Source: Citrifermentans bremense
Lineage (GTDB): Bacteria > Desulfobacterota > Desulfuromonadia > Geobacterales > Geobacteraceae
NCBI RefSeq assembly: GCF_014218275.1
Contig: NZ_AP023213.1
Coordinates: forward strand, 2,272,001-2,336,000
DNA: 64,000 nt
Reading direction: 5' to 3'
A program made the position numbers and the translations under genes. Every line of letters begins with the position of its first letter. Within the stretch, counting starts at the first letter, position 1. The notes under the pieces were generated by a model. That model worked only from the letters and a program-made list of their open reading frames with translations. It was not told the origin of the DNA and searched no databases. This document shows, in pieces, positions 35,950 to 43,404 of this stretch.

Positions 35950-35976
35950 GCTGCATCAACATGACGCTTCGTCAGA

Positions 35977-36648
35977 TCACAAGAGTTCCAGCAGTTCGGC
36001 TACCGCCCGACTGCGCTCCCCCCCCTCCCCTGCTACGACGCTTCTCGGACCGAGATACTTCCTGCCGTAATACGAAGCATTGGCGTCATCGTCAACCATG
36101 ATGGCGGCGCCGTTCAGCGCCACCCCGGCAAAAAGGCCACGGCTGCGCGAGTACGAGTAGATCTCGGCCTTGAGAGTGAGATCTGTCGCCCCTTCGGCGC
36201 TTCTTCCCACAGGTCCTGCTGCAACAGACGCGTCGGCCCCAAGGGTGAATCGTCCCTGGAATATTCCCTCCGCGCTCTTCTTGGTCTTGAACACGAGCAA
36301 AAGGTCGGTCGACTCAGCTCCGATTTGCCACCCTAGGCTTCCCCCCGCGATCTTGATAAATACCGGATCGGTCCACTTTCCTTTTTCATCGCGCACGGTA
36401 ACAACGCCGGTGCCGTACCTGCCTCCGATGACGAAGCCGACCTTCACGACCGCGGGGATGATGGCGATAGCCTGGGCGTCCTTAAACAGCATCGGCGGAA
36501 CACCTTTTTCCGGGATGGCCTTGATAACCTTGACGACCTCTATGCAGTCCTCGATCTTGGCGGCGCCGCTTTCTGCATAGGCCGCCGTGGTAGTCAGCGC
36601 CATCACCAGCGCCATCATTGCCGCAACAATAAAGTTTCTGTGTCTCAT
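35977..36648 (-). CDS. SYLF-domain (YSC84-like) exported protein
   Basis: A 223-residue protein with a Sec signal peptide (ALVMALTTTAAYA). The rest is one SYLF domain: IPEKGVPPMLFKDAQAIAII, KVGFVIGGRYGTGVVTVRDE, GGSLGWQIGAESTDLLLVFK and the C-terminal YSYSRSRGLFAGVALNGAAI. SYLF domains bind phosphoinositide-type lipids in eukaryotes; bacterial members are exported proteins of unknown role. The ATG at 36648 has GGAGGA 6 bases upstream; the longer open frame is rejected because it runs through the leader structure. A predicted cyclic-dinucleotide riboswitch and terminator (36702-36814) lie in its 5' leader, so expression is probably switched by that signal. Confidence 0.85.
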   Translation of the reverse strand: MRHRNFIVAAMMALVMALTTTAAYAESGAAKIEDCIEVVKVIKAIPEKGVPPMLFKDAQAIAIIPAVVKVGFVIGGRYGTGVVTVRDEKGKWTDPVFIKIAGGSLGWQIGAESTDLLLVFKTKKSAEGIFQGRFTLGADASVAAGPVGRSAEGATDLTLKAEIYSYSRSRGLFAGVALNGAAIMVDDDANASYYGRKYLGPRSVVAGEGGERSRAVAELLELL

Positions 36649-36701
36649 AAATTTCCTCCTTGGTGAATGCAGATCCACACCCTTAATTATAGTGCAGACG
36701 C

Positions 36702-36748
36702 AAAAAAGCCGGGGCTGAATATCTTGTTGATATTTCGGCAACCCGGCT
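36702..36748 (-). terminator. Terminator forming the expression platform of the riboswitch
   Basis: Read on the minus strand, AGCCGGG pairs with CCCGGCT, enclosing the inner stem GAAATATC/GATATTC, and six T follow. The 5' arm is the 3' strand of the aptamer, so aptamer and terminator exclude each other. This predicts anti-termination (ON) when ligand is bound. Confidence 0.7.
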
Positions 36749-36814
36749 GTCTCAAGGAGACCCTGTAGGCTTTCCGCCCCACTCTCGCGAGTGGTTGAGT
36801 ATTGTCGTGTATCA
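36728..36814 (-). ncRNA. GEMM-I-like (cyclic di-GMP or cGAMP) riboswitch
   Basis: On the minus strand a P1 helix forms from TGATA..CGACAA and TTGCCG..TATCA with a mismatch and small bulges. Inside are the CTCAACC element, a 6-bp hairpin with GCGA tetraloop, the GGAAAGCC tetraloop-receptor-like segment, a GGGTCTC/GAGAC hairpin and the 3' signature GCCGGGTTGCCGAA. This is the GEMM-I architecture common in Geobacter. Two consensus positions deviate (GG for GC before AAAGCC, one A missing before ACC), so the ligand (c-di-GMP or 3',3'-cGAMP) is not predictable by eye. It leads into the SYLF-domain gene. Confidence 0.7.
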
Positions 36815-36829
36815 GGAATTAATGGTCCC

Positions 36830-36858
36830 TATTAACACAGTAACTGGAGTCATGTCAA
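36830..36858 (-). promoter_or_regulatory. Sigma-70 promoter for the riboswitch leader
   Basis: On the minus strand TTGACA (36858-36853) and TTAATA (36835-36830) are separated by 17 bases. Transcription would start near 36823, just before the aptamer, giving a leader of about 175 nt. Confidence 0.7.
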
Positions 36859-37107
36859 TCTCATACGCAACATGTCGATCCTTTGTTTTGCCCGCTCTCA
36901 TGCCCTTCTGTTCTGTTATTTGGGGGGGAGCGCTCGCATCGCCTGGGTGCTATTTAGATGGGGTGAGGAAGACATGGTTTGGTTGCAATAATGCAATTAG
37001 CTGCCATTGTTCAGGATGTCGACACGCTCCACCTGAACCCGACGACTCTTTTGAGGCCGCCGCTAGGCACTTTCACGTGATCCACCAGTATTGCGAGGAC
37101 GACAGTT

Positions 37108-38376
37108 ATGAACACGACGACAGCTACTGCCTCGGAGCACATCCTGAAGAATCTCGACGGGCTAACCCCAGATCTTGAAACCCTGTACAAAGACTTGCAC
37201 GCCCACCCTGAGTTGTCGATGCAAGAAACGCGAACCGCTGCTTTAGCTGCGGAGTGGCTTCGTAGGGCAGGTTATGAGGTGACGACCGGCGTTGGAAAGA
37301 CAGGTGTGGTAGGACTGCTCCGTAACGGTGAAGGGCCGACGGTCATGTTGCGCGCCGATATGGATGCGCTACCCATTGAAGAGGCGACAGGTCTTTCCTA
37401 CGCGAGCCAAGTGACCTCGACAGATGCGGAAGGAAAAACCGTTCCGGTCGGACATATGTGTGGCCATGATATGCATGTGGCCTGGCTCGCCGGCGCCGCC
37501 GCCTTGTTCGCTCAGGAGTTGAGCCCCTGGCGAGGGACGTTGATGGTGGTCTTCCAACCCGGCGAGGAGACGGCGCAAGGCGCCCAGGCAATGATCGACG
37601 ACAACCTCCTCACGCGTTTTCCCCGACCAGCTGTCATACTCGGGCAACACGTCATGCTCGGGGCGACCGGCGACATCGCCGGAAGTGCCGGCCCCATTAC
37701 CTCGGCGGCGGACAGCCTTCAAATCAGGCTGTTTGGACGTGGCGCACACGGATCAATGCCGCAAGCCAGCGTTGATCCCGTTGTCATGGCGGCGGCGACG
37801 GTCCTGCGGCTTCAGACGGTCGTTTCGCGGGAGCTGGCCGCGACCGAGGCAGCGGTCGTCACGATCGGCGTACTGCAAGCCGGCACGAAAGAGAACATAA
37901 TTCCGGACGAGGCGATCATAAAGCTGAACGTCCGCACTTTTGATGCCGGCGTCCGCAAGCGCGTGCTGGCTGCGATCGAGCGTATCGTCAACGCCGAGGC
38001 CGCAGCATCAGGTTCTCCCCGCAAACCGGAGATCACCCCGTTAGACCGGTATCCCCTCAATCTCAATGACGAGGCGGCGAGCCAACGGATCGCCGATGCA
38101 TTTCGCGCCCATTTCTCCCCGGCACGGGTGCACCATACCGGACCGGCGCCGGCGAGCGAGGACTTCGGCTGTTTCGGCACGGCTTGGCAGGTTCCGTCTG
38201 TCTTCTGGTTCGTTGGCGGCACAGAAAGGGAAACATATGCAAAAGCCAAAGAGGCTGGAACGCTCCGCGAACTACCGGTCAACCATAGCCCCCGTTTTGC
38301 TCCCGTGATCCATCCGACGTTGGAAACCGGCGTAGAGGCAATGGTCGTCGCTGCGCTCGCTTGGCTGGCGTCGTAG
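37108..38376 (+). CDS. M20 family amidohydrolase (N-acyl-amino-acid hydrolase-like)
   Basis: A 422-residue cytosolic metallohydrolase of the M20D/HipO type, which removes acyl groups from amino acids or peptides. Metal-binding and catalytic parts are DLHAHPELSMQETRTA, VMLRADMDALPIEE with the Asp pair, GHMCGHDMHVAWLAGAA and FQPGEETAQGAQAM. The lid domain has the RGAHGSMPQASVDP segment. The C-terminal metal ligand region is HTGPAPASEDFGCFG. The family length is about 390-430, so it is complete. The ATG at 37108 is weakly supported by a GGACGACAG stretch upstream. It has no clear operon partner: the next gene begins 165 bases downstream. The substrate is unknown. Confidence 0.9.
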   Translation: MNTTTATASEHILKNLDGLTPDLETLYKDLHAHPELSMQETRTAALAAEWLRRAGYEVTTGVGKTGVVGLLRNGEGPTVMLRADMDALPIEEATGLSYASQVTSTDAEGKTVPVGHMCGHDMHVAWLAGAAALFAQELSPWRGTLMVVFQPGEETAQGAQAMIDDNLLTRFPRPAVILGQHVMLGATGDIAGSAGPITSAADSLQIRLFGRGAHGSMPQASVDPVVMAAATVLRLQTVVSRELAATEAAVVTIGVLQAGTKENIIPDEAIIKLNVRTFDAGVRKRVLAAIERIVNAEAAASGSPRKPEITPLDRYPLNLNDEAASQRIADAFRAHFSPARVHHTGPAPASEDFGCFGTAWQVPSVFWFVGGTERETYAKAKEAGTLRELPVNHSPRFAPVIHPTLETGVEAMVVAALAWLAS

Positions 38377-38540
38377 GGCATGCGAAGTCGGCGGTCTGGA
38401 ATGAATCATGACTACTTGCGTCATTATGCAGATTTGATATAACCATCGGGTCGTTTGCCGGAACTGTCAGGATAGTTGCTGCTTCATGATGGCAAGCAGC
38501 GTGTGACAGCCCTATCACCGTAGAAAAAGGAGCTGACAGC

Positions 38541-38618
38541 ATGAGCGCCCAAACCAGCGCGGATCCAACACTTTTGCAGGTCCGGTCCAAGATCCGGCTC
38601 GAAGAAGCGGCATCATGA
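38541..38618 (+). CDS. 25-residue leader peptide overlapping moeA
   Basis: A small ORF, MSAQTSADPTLLQVRSKIRL then EEAAS and stop, with an AAGGAGC site 8 bases before its ATG. Its TGA stop overlaps the ATG of moeA (ATGA), so its translation would feed ribosomes into moeA. It may be a translational-coupling leader or the remnant of a larger upstream gene. The peptide has no known family. Confidence 0.5.
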   Translation: MSAQTSADPTLLQVRSKIRLEEAAS

Positions 38619-39829
38619 TCAGCATCGAGCAAGCGCAGCGCGCCATATTCGAGCAGATAACTCCACTGGAAACGGAACAGGTCCCGGTATCGCACGGGCT
38701 GAACCGGATCACACCAGAGAGCCATGTCGCCCCTTGGGACATCCCCGCCGCAGACAATTCCGCGATGGACGGGTTCGCCTTTTGTCACGAATCACAGCCC
38801 GCATTGAAGATCGTCGGTTTCCTCCCCGCCGGTGACGTCATTGACGAACCTGTTCCAGCCGGCTGCGCCATAAGGATCATGACTGGAGCCCCCATTCCTC
38901 CCGGATGCGACACAGTGGTTCCCATCGAGGAGGTAGAGGTAGAAGGCGAGTTCGTCCGGCTTAAAGCCCCGGCCAGGGCCGGAAGCCACGTCCGTCTGCG
39001 GGGGGAGGATATAGCCCGCGGAGATGTCGTCATACCTGCCGGTTCGGTGCTCCGACCCCAGGAGATCGGCATGCTCTGCGCTATGGGCAAGACAACGCTG
39101 GCCGTCTACCGCAAAGCGAGAGTCGCCATACTCGCCACCGGCGATGAGCTTTTGGAGCCCGGCTCCCCCCCCTCCCCCGGCAAGCTCGTCAACAGCAACA
39201 GTTACAGCCTGGCGGCACAGGTTGTGGAGGCCGGCGGCGAACCTGTGGTCCTCGGCATCGCTGCCGACACGCTCGCGGCTACCTGCGAGATGATCAGCGC
39301 AGGAATGGATGCCGACATGCTGGTCATCACGGGGGGCGTGTCGGTGGGGGACAGGGATTTTGTCAAGGCTGCCATCGAGCAACTCGGCGGCGAGATCCAG
39401 TTCTGGAAGGTCGACATGAAGCCGGGCAAGCCCCTTGCATTCGCATCCTTGCAGGGAAAACCTGTTTTCGCCCTCCCCGGCAACCCGGTTGCAGCCATGG
39501 TCTCGTTCGAACTCTTCGTGCGCCCTTCGTTACTGAAGGCAATGGGACACCGGCGCATCCTCCGCCCCGTGGTGAACGCGCTCTTGCAGGAGCGTGCTGT
39601 GAACAAGGGGAGCCGACCGCACCTGGTGCGCGGGTTAGTCTCGTGGCACGGAGATCGATACCTGGTTTCCACTACGGGCAACCAAAGCTCGGGAAGGCTT
39701 TCATCGCTGACGCTTGGCAACGGATTGATGAAGCTCGCGCCGGAGTCGACCTTGGAGGCGGGGTGCGAAGTCGAGGTCGTGCTCCTGGACCGGTGGTTCG
39801 AGCAGGGAGAGATGGAGGTGAGCCAGTGA
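38615..39829 (+). CDS. moeA: MoeA, molybdopterin molybdenumtransferase
   Basis: A 404-residue MoeA. It inserts molybdate (or tungstate) into adenylylated molybdopterin to form the active cofactor. Recognisable parts are SIEQAQRAIFEQITPLETEQ at the start, IPAADNSAMDGFAFCH in domain I, RLRGEDIARGDVVIPAGS in domain II, and the MoCF domain III with VAILATGDELLEPG, LVNSNSYSLAAQVVEAGGE, MLVITGGVSVGDRDFVKAAI and MKPGKPLAFA. All domains are present. Translation is coupled to a 25-codon ORF upstream and, by a GTGA overlap, to the TauE/SafE gene downstream. Geobacter-type anaerobes carry several molybdo- and tungsto-enzymes, consistent with a functional gene. Confidence 0.95.
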   Translation: MISIEQAQRAIFEQITPLETEQVPVSHGLNRITPESHVAPWDIPAADNSAMDGFAFCHESQPALKIVGFLPAGDVIDEPVPAGCAIRIMTGAPIPPGCDTVVPIEEVEVEGEFVRLKAPARAGSHVRLRGEDIARGDVVIPAGSVLRPQEIGMLCAMGKTTLAVYRKARVAILATGDELLEPGSPPSPGKLVNSNSYSLAAQVVEAGGEPVVLGIAADTLAATCEMISAGMDADMLVITGGVSVGDRDFVKAAIEQLGGEIQFWKVDMKPGKPLAFASLQGKPVFALPGNPVAAMVSFELFVRPSLLKAMGHRRILRPVVNALLQERAVNKGSRPHLVRGLVSWHGDRYLVSTTGNQSSGRLSSLTLGNGLMKLAPESTLEAGCEVEVVLLDRWFEQGEMEVSQ

Positions 39830-40563
39830 CCTTGCCGTTTCTGTCACTGTTGCTGGCCACCGTACTCGTCGTGGCCGTCCTCTATTCGAGCGTAGGCCAC
39901 GGCGGCGCCTCGGGATATATCGCGACCTTGGCGCTTTTCAGCGTTGCGCCCGCCGCCTTCAAACCGACCGCGCTGGTTTTGAACCTGTTGGTTGCCGGGG
40001 TCGCCACCTGCGTCTTCTTCCGCGCCGGTCACTTCTCCTGGCGACTTCTCTGGCCTTTCGCCTTGACTTCGGTCCCTTGCAGCTTCGTTGGCGGCTACCT
40101 GGTCCTCCCCGACCACGTTTACAAGCCGTTGGTGGGGTTGGTGCTCGTCGCGTCGGCGGTCCGCCTCAGCTGCCACACCCAAAGGGAGGACACTGCGGTG
40201 AAACCGCCGCCCACACCGGTGGCACTTCTTGTCGGCGCTTTGCTGGGGCTGCTTTCAGGCCTTACCGGGGTGGGAGGAGGGATCTTTCTCAGCCCTTTGC
40301 TTTTGCTCTTCAAGTGGGGTCGGGTGCGTGAGATATCTGCGGTCGCCGCAGTCTTCATCCTGGTGAACTCAGCGGCCGGGCTCCTAGGGCATCTGAGCAG
40401 CCTGCAGCAGATCCCCTATTTCGTCCCGCTGCTCGCCTTCGCAGCCCTGTTGGGAGGCGTGATCGGATCTTATCTTGGGAGCGCGAGGCTCCCGGTGGTG
40501 GGAATAGTGAAGGCGTTGTCGATGGTGCTGATGGTGGCTGGAGTCAAGATGCTGCTGGTGTAG
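39826..40563 (+). CDS. TauE/SafE (TSUP) family membrane transporter
   Basis: A 245-residue membrane protein with about seven or eight hydrophobic segments, for example SLLLATVLVVAVLYSSVG, LWPFALTSVPCSFVGGYLVL and LLVGALLGLLSGLTGVGGGI. The GLTGVGGG motif marks the second TSUP repeat. TSUP proteins export sulfite, sulfonates or other small anions. The GTG start at 39826 overlaps the moeA stop (GTGA) and has GGAGG 10 bases upstream; the longer ORF to 39643 is a shadow of moeA. Its coupling with moeA suggests, without proof, a link to an oxyanion such as molybdate or sulfur compounds. Confidence 0.9.
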   Translation: MTLPFLSLLLATVLVVAVLYSSVGHGGASGYIATLALFSVAPAAFKPTALVLNLLVAGVATCVFFRAGHFSWRLLWPFALTSVPCSFVGGYLVLPDHVYKPLVGLVLVASAVRLSCHTQREDTAVKPPPTPVALLVGALLGLLSGLTGVGGGIFLSPLLLLFKWGRVREISAVAAVFILVNSAAGLLGHLSSLQQIPYFVPLLAFAALLGGVIGSYLGSARLPVVGIVKALSMVLMVAGVKMLLV

Positions 40564-40581
40564 CCTTGTGAAGATGAGGCC

Positions 40582-42219
40582 TCAACTTTCAAGGGTGAAG
40601 TAGAAGGCGGCTCCCCTGTCCGGCTCGCCTTCGGCCCAGATCCTCCCGCCATGCCGTTTGATGATCTTTTCCACGGTAGCCAGGCCGATGCCCGAACCTT
40701 TGAACCCGTCGACCCCAGCCAGACGCTTGAAGGGGACGAAGAGCTTGTCGGCTTCGGCCATGTTGAAGCCAACCCCGTTGTCTTTGATGAAATATACAGG
40801 TTTTACCTCCCCTTCTATTACCCCGAACTCGATGCACGCCTGTTCGCAGCCCCCAGTGTATTTCCAGGCGTTGCCGAGGAGGTTTTCCAATGCCGTCCGC
40901 AGCAGCCGCGGGTCCGCGCTGACCTTGATCCCTTGCGGTATCACCGTGGTGATCCTGCGCGCCGGTTCAGCCAGGTTCAATTCCGCTAGAATTACCTGCA
41001 CCAACTCGCTCATATCGCACTCCTGCCGTGACAGAGTCCCGTGCGTAGAACGCGAGAACGAGAGCAGGGTTTCGATCATGCCGTTCATGCGGACCACCGA
41101 CTGTTCCAGCGTCTGAATGCTGCACCGGCACTCTGGATTGTCGCTGCTGCAGAGCATCTCGATGTGCTGACAGGCAAGGGACATGACGTTCAAAGGTTGC
41201 CGCAGGTCATGGGATATCATGTGGTTGAACGCGTCAAGTTCCTGGTTCATCTCCCCCAATTCTGCAAGGTGCGCTTCCAAATCGGCGTTCAGCCGGGCGA
41301 TCTCCTCTTCGGCTTTTTTGCGCTCCGTTATGTCCCTGGACACGTGGACAGTTCCCATCGATTTGCCGTCCGCCGAAATAAGCGGCGTGGTGCTGACCAG
41401 AAAAGTCCCGGCAAGGTGCGGGTCGTACACCTCGGCTATGTGCTGCATCTTGTCCGCCATGCTTTGCCCGTGGGGACAGAAGTCCGGCGGTGCATCCAAC
41501 CCGTGGAGAACCTGGTAGCAGAAAAGGCCGACACACCGGTCGGCTGCGAGATTGATACGCTGCGCCACGGCCTCGTTGACCCGCACTATGCGGCACTCCT
41601 CGTCGAGTATGGCGATGAGATCGGGGACGCTGTTGAAGGTCCTCTCCCATTCCTCCTTGGCCCTCAGCAGCGCCGCTTCCGTTTTTTTTCTCTGGGTGAT
41701 GTCCAACGCTATGCCTGCCATCCGCAGCGGTTTGCCCTGCGCGTCGTAGAAGGCGTGCCCCTTGCACAATATCCAGCGCACCTGGCCGTCCTGCATCATG
41801 ACCCTCAGCTCCACCGCATATTCCGATTTCTCCTGCAAAGCGTTCTGGACCGCCTGGTCCACACTATGCCTGTCCTCCTCCGCTATAGCATCGAGGAAGG
41901 CTTGATAGGTCATCGCGAAGTCGCTGGGGTAGCCGAACAACTCTTTGCACCTGTCGTTCCAGACCAGGTCCCCTGTTATGAGATCGTAGTGCCACATGCC
42001 GATGCCAGCCGCCAAAGCGGCGTACCAGAGCATCTGCTCGCTGTCGGCAAGCGCCTCCCCGGCCCGCCACCGCTTGGCGACCTCAGCCTGCTGCGCCCGG
42101 TTCGTCCATAGCAGTTCCTCGTTCCGTTGCTGGACCTGTTGGTCCAGGCTTGCATCCTGTTGTTCCTCGGCTGAGTTCCGGCGCTTCCGGCGCACCATGT
42201 CGCGGTTTCCGTGCTTCAT
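40582..42219 (-). CDS. PAS-domain sensor histidine kinase
   Basis: A 545-residue soluble sensor kinase with no transmembrane segment. An N-terminal coiled coil (about 10-50) leads to two PAS domains: residues 60-185 with MWHYDLITGDLVWNDRCKEL, and 190-310 with LIAILDEECRIVRVNEAVAQ and TPLISADGKSMGTVHVSRDI. A HisKA domain (phospho-acceptor His in MISHDLRQPLN) and a HATPase domain (N box ALENLLGNAWKYTGG, G boxes FIKDNGVGFNM and GSGIGLATVEKI) follow. Its cognate response regulator is not encoded in this window. GGAGGC precedes the ATG. It converges with the TSUP gene and diverges from the PhnD-like gene. Confidence 0.92.
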   Translation of the reverse strand: MKHGNRDMVRRKRRNSAEEQQDASLDQQVQQRNEELLWTNRAQQAEVAKRWRAGEALADSEQMLWYAALAAGIGMWHYDLITGDLVWNDRCKELFGYPSDFAMTYQAFLDAIAEEDRHSVDQAVQNALQEKSEYAVELRVMMQDGQVRWILCKGHAFYDAQGKPLRMAGIALDITQRKKTEAALLRAKEEWERTFNSVPDLIAILDEECRIVRVNEAVAQRINLAADRCVGLFCYQVLHGLDAPPDFCPHGQSMADKMQHIAEVYDPHLAGTFLVSTTPLISADGKSMGTVHVSRDITERKKAEEEIARLNADLEAHLAELGEMNQELDAFNHMISHDLRQPLNVMSLACQHIEMLCSSDNPECRCSIQTLEQSVVRMNGMIETLLSFSRSTHGTLSRQECDMSELVQVILAELNLAEPARRITTVIPQGIKVSADPRLLRTALENLLGNAWKYTGGCEQACIEFGVIEGEVKPVYFIKDNGVGFNMAEADKLFVPFKRLAGVDGFKGSGIGLATVEKIIKRHGGRIWAEGEPDRGAAFYFTLES

Positions 42220-42546
42220 CGGTGCCTCCTGGTGGGCTAAGGTTTACAGATATGCCGCGTCAGTTACGGCTTCAGGGAGATGCCAGGGAAAGACAAGAGC
42301 GAATTATAACACCTCAAGTTTCAATTGTCGGTGGAACCGGCGAAAGTCGTCGCGCCAACACCTTTGAAGGCGCAGGATGCATTCACATGGAGGATAATCT
42401 ACTGTCATAGTGCAAGCCAATTGTGAGAAAGGTGACTGACTTTTTGGATTTGTGTGGTATGTAAAATAGCAGTTAATTGTTGGAAGCCAGGGACTTGCTG
42501 GCATAAGACCATCATTTCAGTGGATTCAATTGTTCAGGAGGGTTCC
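42220..42546. other. Divergent intergenic region between two sensor genes
   Basis: About 330 bases. It should hold the promoters of the PAS histidine kinase (leftward) and of the PhnD-like gene (rightward, AGGAGG 8 bases before ATG). I saw no strong palindrome or RNA structure in it. Confidence 0.4.
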
Positions 42547-43395
42547 ATGTCAATGTTGAAACTGGGTGGATGCTGCATCGTCTTCACACTGGTGCTGCTG
42601 TTTGCCCTACCTGTACTGTCAGCAGAGCCAGCTAAGAAGAGATACGTCCTTGCAGTTGTTCCCAATCAGCCTGCCATAACCCTGCACAAGAACTGGACCC
42701 CTTTAGTGCAGTACCTTTCCAAGCAACTGGGTGTGGATATAGAGCTGAAGCTCTACGACAAGATCGACGTCTTTCTGGAGGATACGCAGAAAGGTGCAGC
42801 GGATTTCACCTACTCCGCGCCGAACATGTTCTATCTCGCCTACCAGAAGCAGAAATACGTTCCGCTAGTGCGCAGCTCCCATCAGTTGCAGGGGCAGGTC
42901 TTCGTGAGAAAGGACTCCCCCTACACCAAGGTGAGCGAGCTCAAGGGGAAGACCATCGCTTCCGTCGGGCCCAAATCCATCTGCAGCGTCATCACGCGTC
43001 ACGCCCTTCTCACCGGCCAGGGCGCAATCAACTACAACTCGTCCTTCAGCGGATCGACCATCAACGTAGCCAAGAGCGTCCTGTTGGGGAAGGTGGACGC
43101 CGGCGTCACCCTTGACACCAGCGTCATCAACGACGCTCCGGAGATGCTCAGCGAGTTCCGCGTCATCCTGCGTACCGAGAAGATAGCGCCGCATCCCCTG
43201 GCGGCCCACCCCCGAGTCCCCAAAAAGCTCCAGAATGCAGTGACCAAGGCGGTGCTCGCCCTGGACCAGTCGGAGGAAGGGCGCCGGATCCTGAAGGACG
43301 TGAAGCTCGTCGACCCGGTAAAGGCCGACTTCAAGCGGGATTACGGTTTTTTTGCCAAGGTCGATCTTGAGGGACCTCGGCAGCAGTCGAAGTAG
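42547..43395 (+). CDS. PhnD-like periplasmic substrate-binding protein
   Basis: A 282-residue protein with a Sec signal peptide (MLKLGGCCIVFTLVLLFALP). The mature part has the phosphate/phosphite/phosphonate-binding fold: LAVVPNQPAITLHKNWTPLV, KQLGVDIELKLYDKIDVFLE, ADFTYSAPNMFYLAYQKQKY and LKGKTIASVGPKSICSVITR. It is not followed by ABC permease or ATPase genes but, 9 bases on, by a membrane hybrid histidine kinase. In this arrangement the binding protein is probably the ligand sensor of that kinase rather than a transporter part. The start at 42547 follows AGGAGG; the frame is open to 42454 with no ribosome site. Confidence 0.85.
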   Translation: MSMLKLGGCCIVFTLVLLFALPVLSAEPAKKRYVLAVVPNQPAITLHKNWTPLVQYLSKQLGVDIELKLYDKIDVFLEDTQKGAADFTYSAPNMFYLAYQKQKYVPLVRSSHQLQGQVFVRKDSPYTKVSELKGKTIASVGPKSICSVITRHALLTGQGAINYNSSFSGSTINVAKSVLLGKVDAGVTLDTSVINDAPEMLSEFRVILRTEKIAPHPLAAHPRVPKKLQNAVTKAVLALDQSEEGRRILKDVKLVDPVKADFKRDYGFFAKVDLEGPRQQSK

Positions 43396-43404
43396 CCCAG
43401 CCAT

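Noticed and set aside
35977-36741. Longer form of the SYLF gene starting at 36741
   Set aside because: The extra 31 codons run through the riboswitch terminator; the ATG at 36648 has the ribosome site and begins the signal peptide.
38377-38540. Molybdenum-cofactor riboswitch or ModE site upstream of moeA
   Set aside because: The interval lacks the conserved Moco RNA elements; an ATTATG...ATATAA pair loosely resembles a ModE site but is too weak to call.
40589-42111. Long plus-strand and alternate frames across the PAS kinase gene
   Set aside because: They are shadows of a high-GC coding region; only the minus-strand frame has the PAS and kinase motifs.
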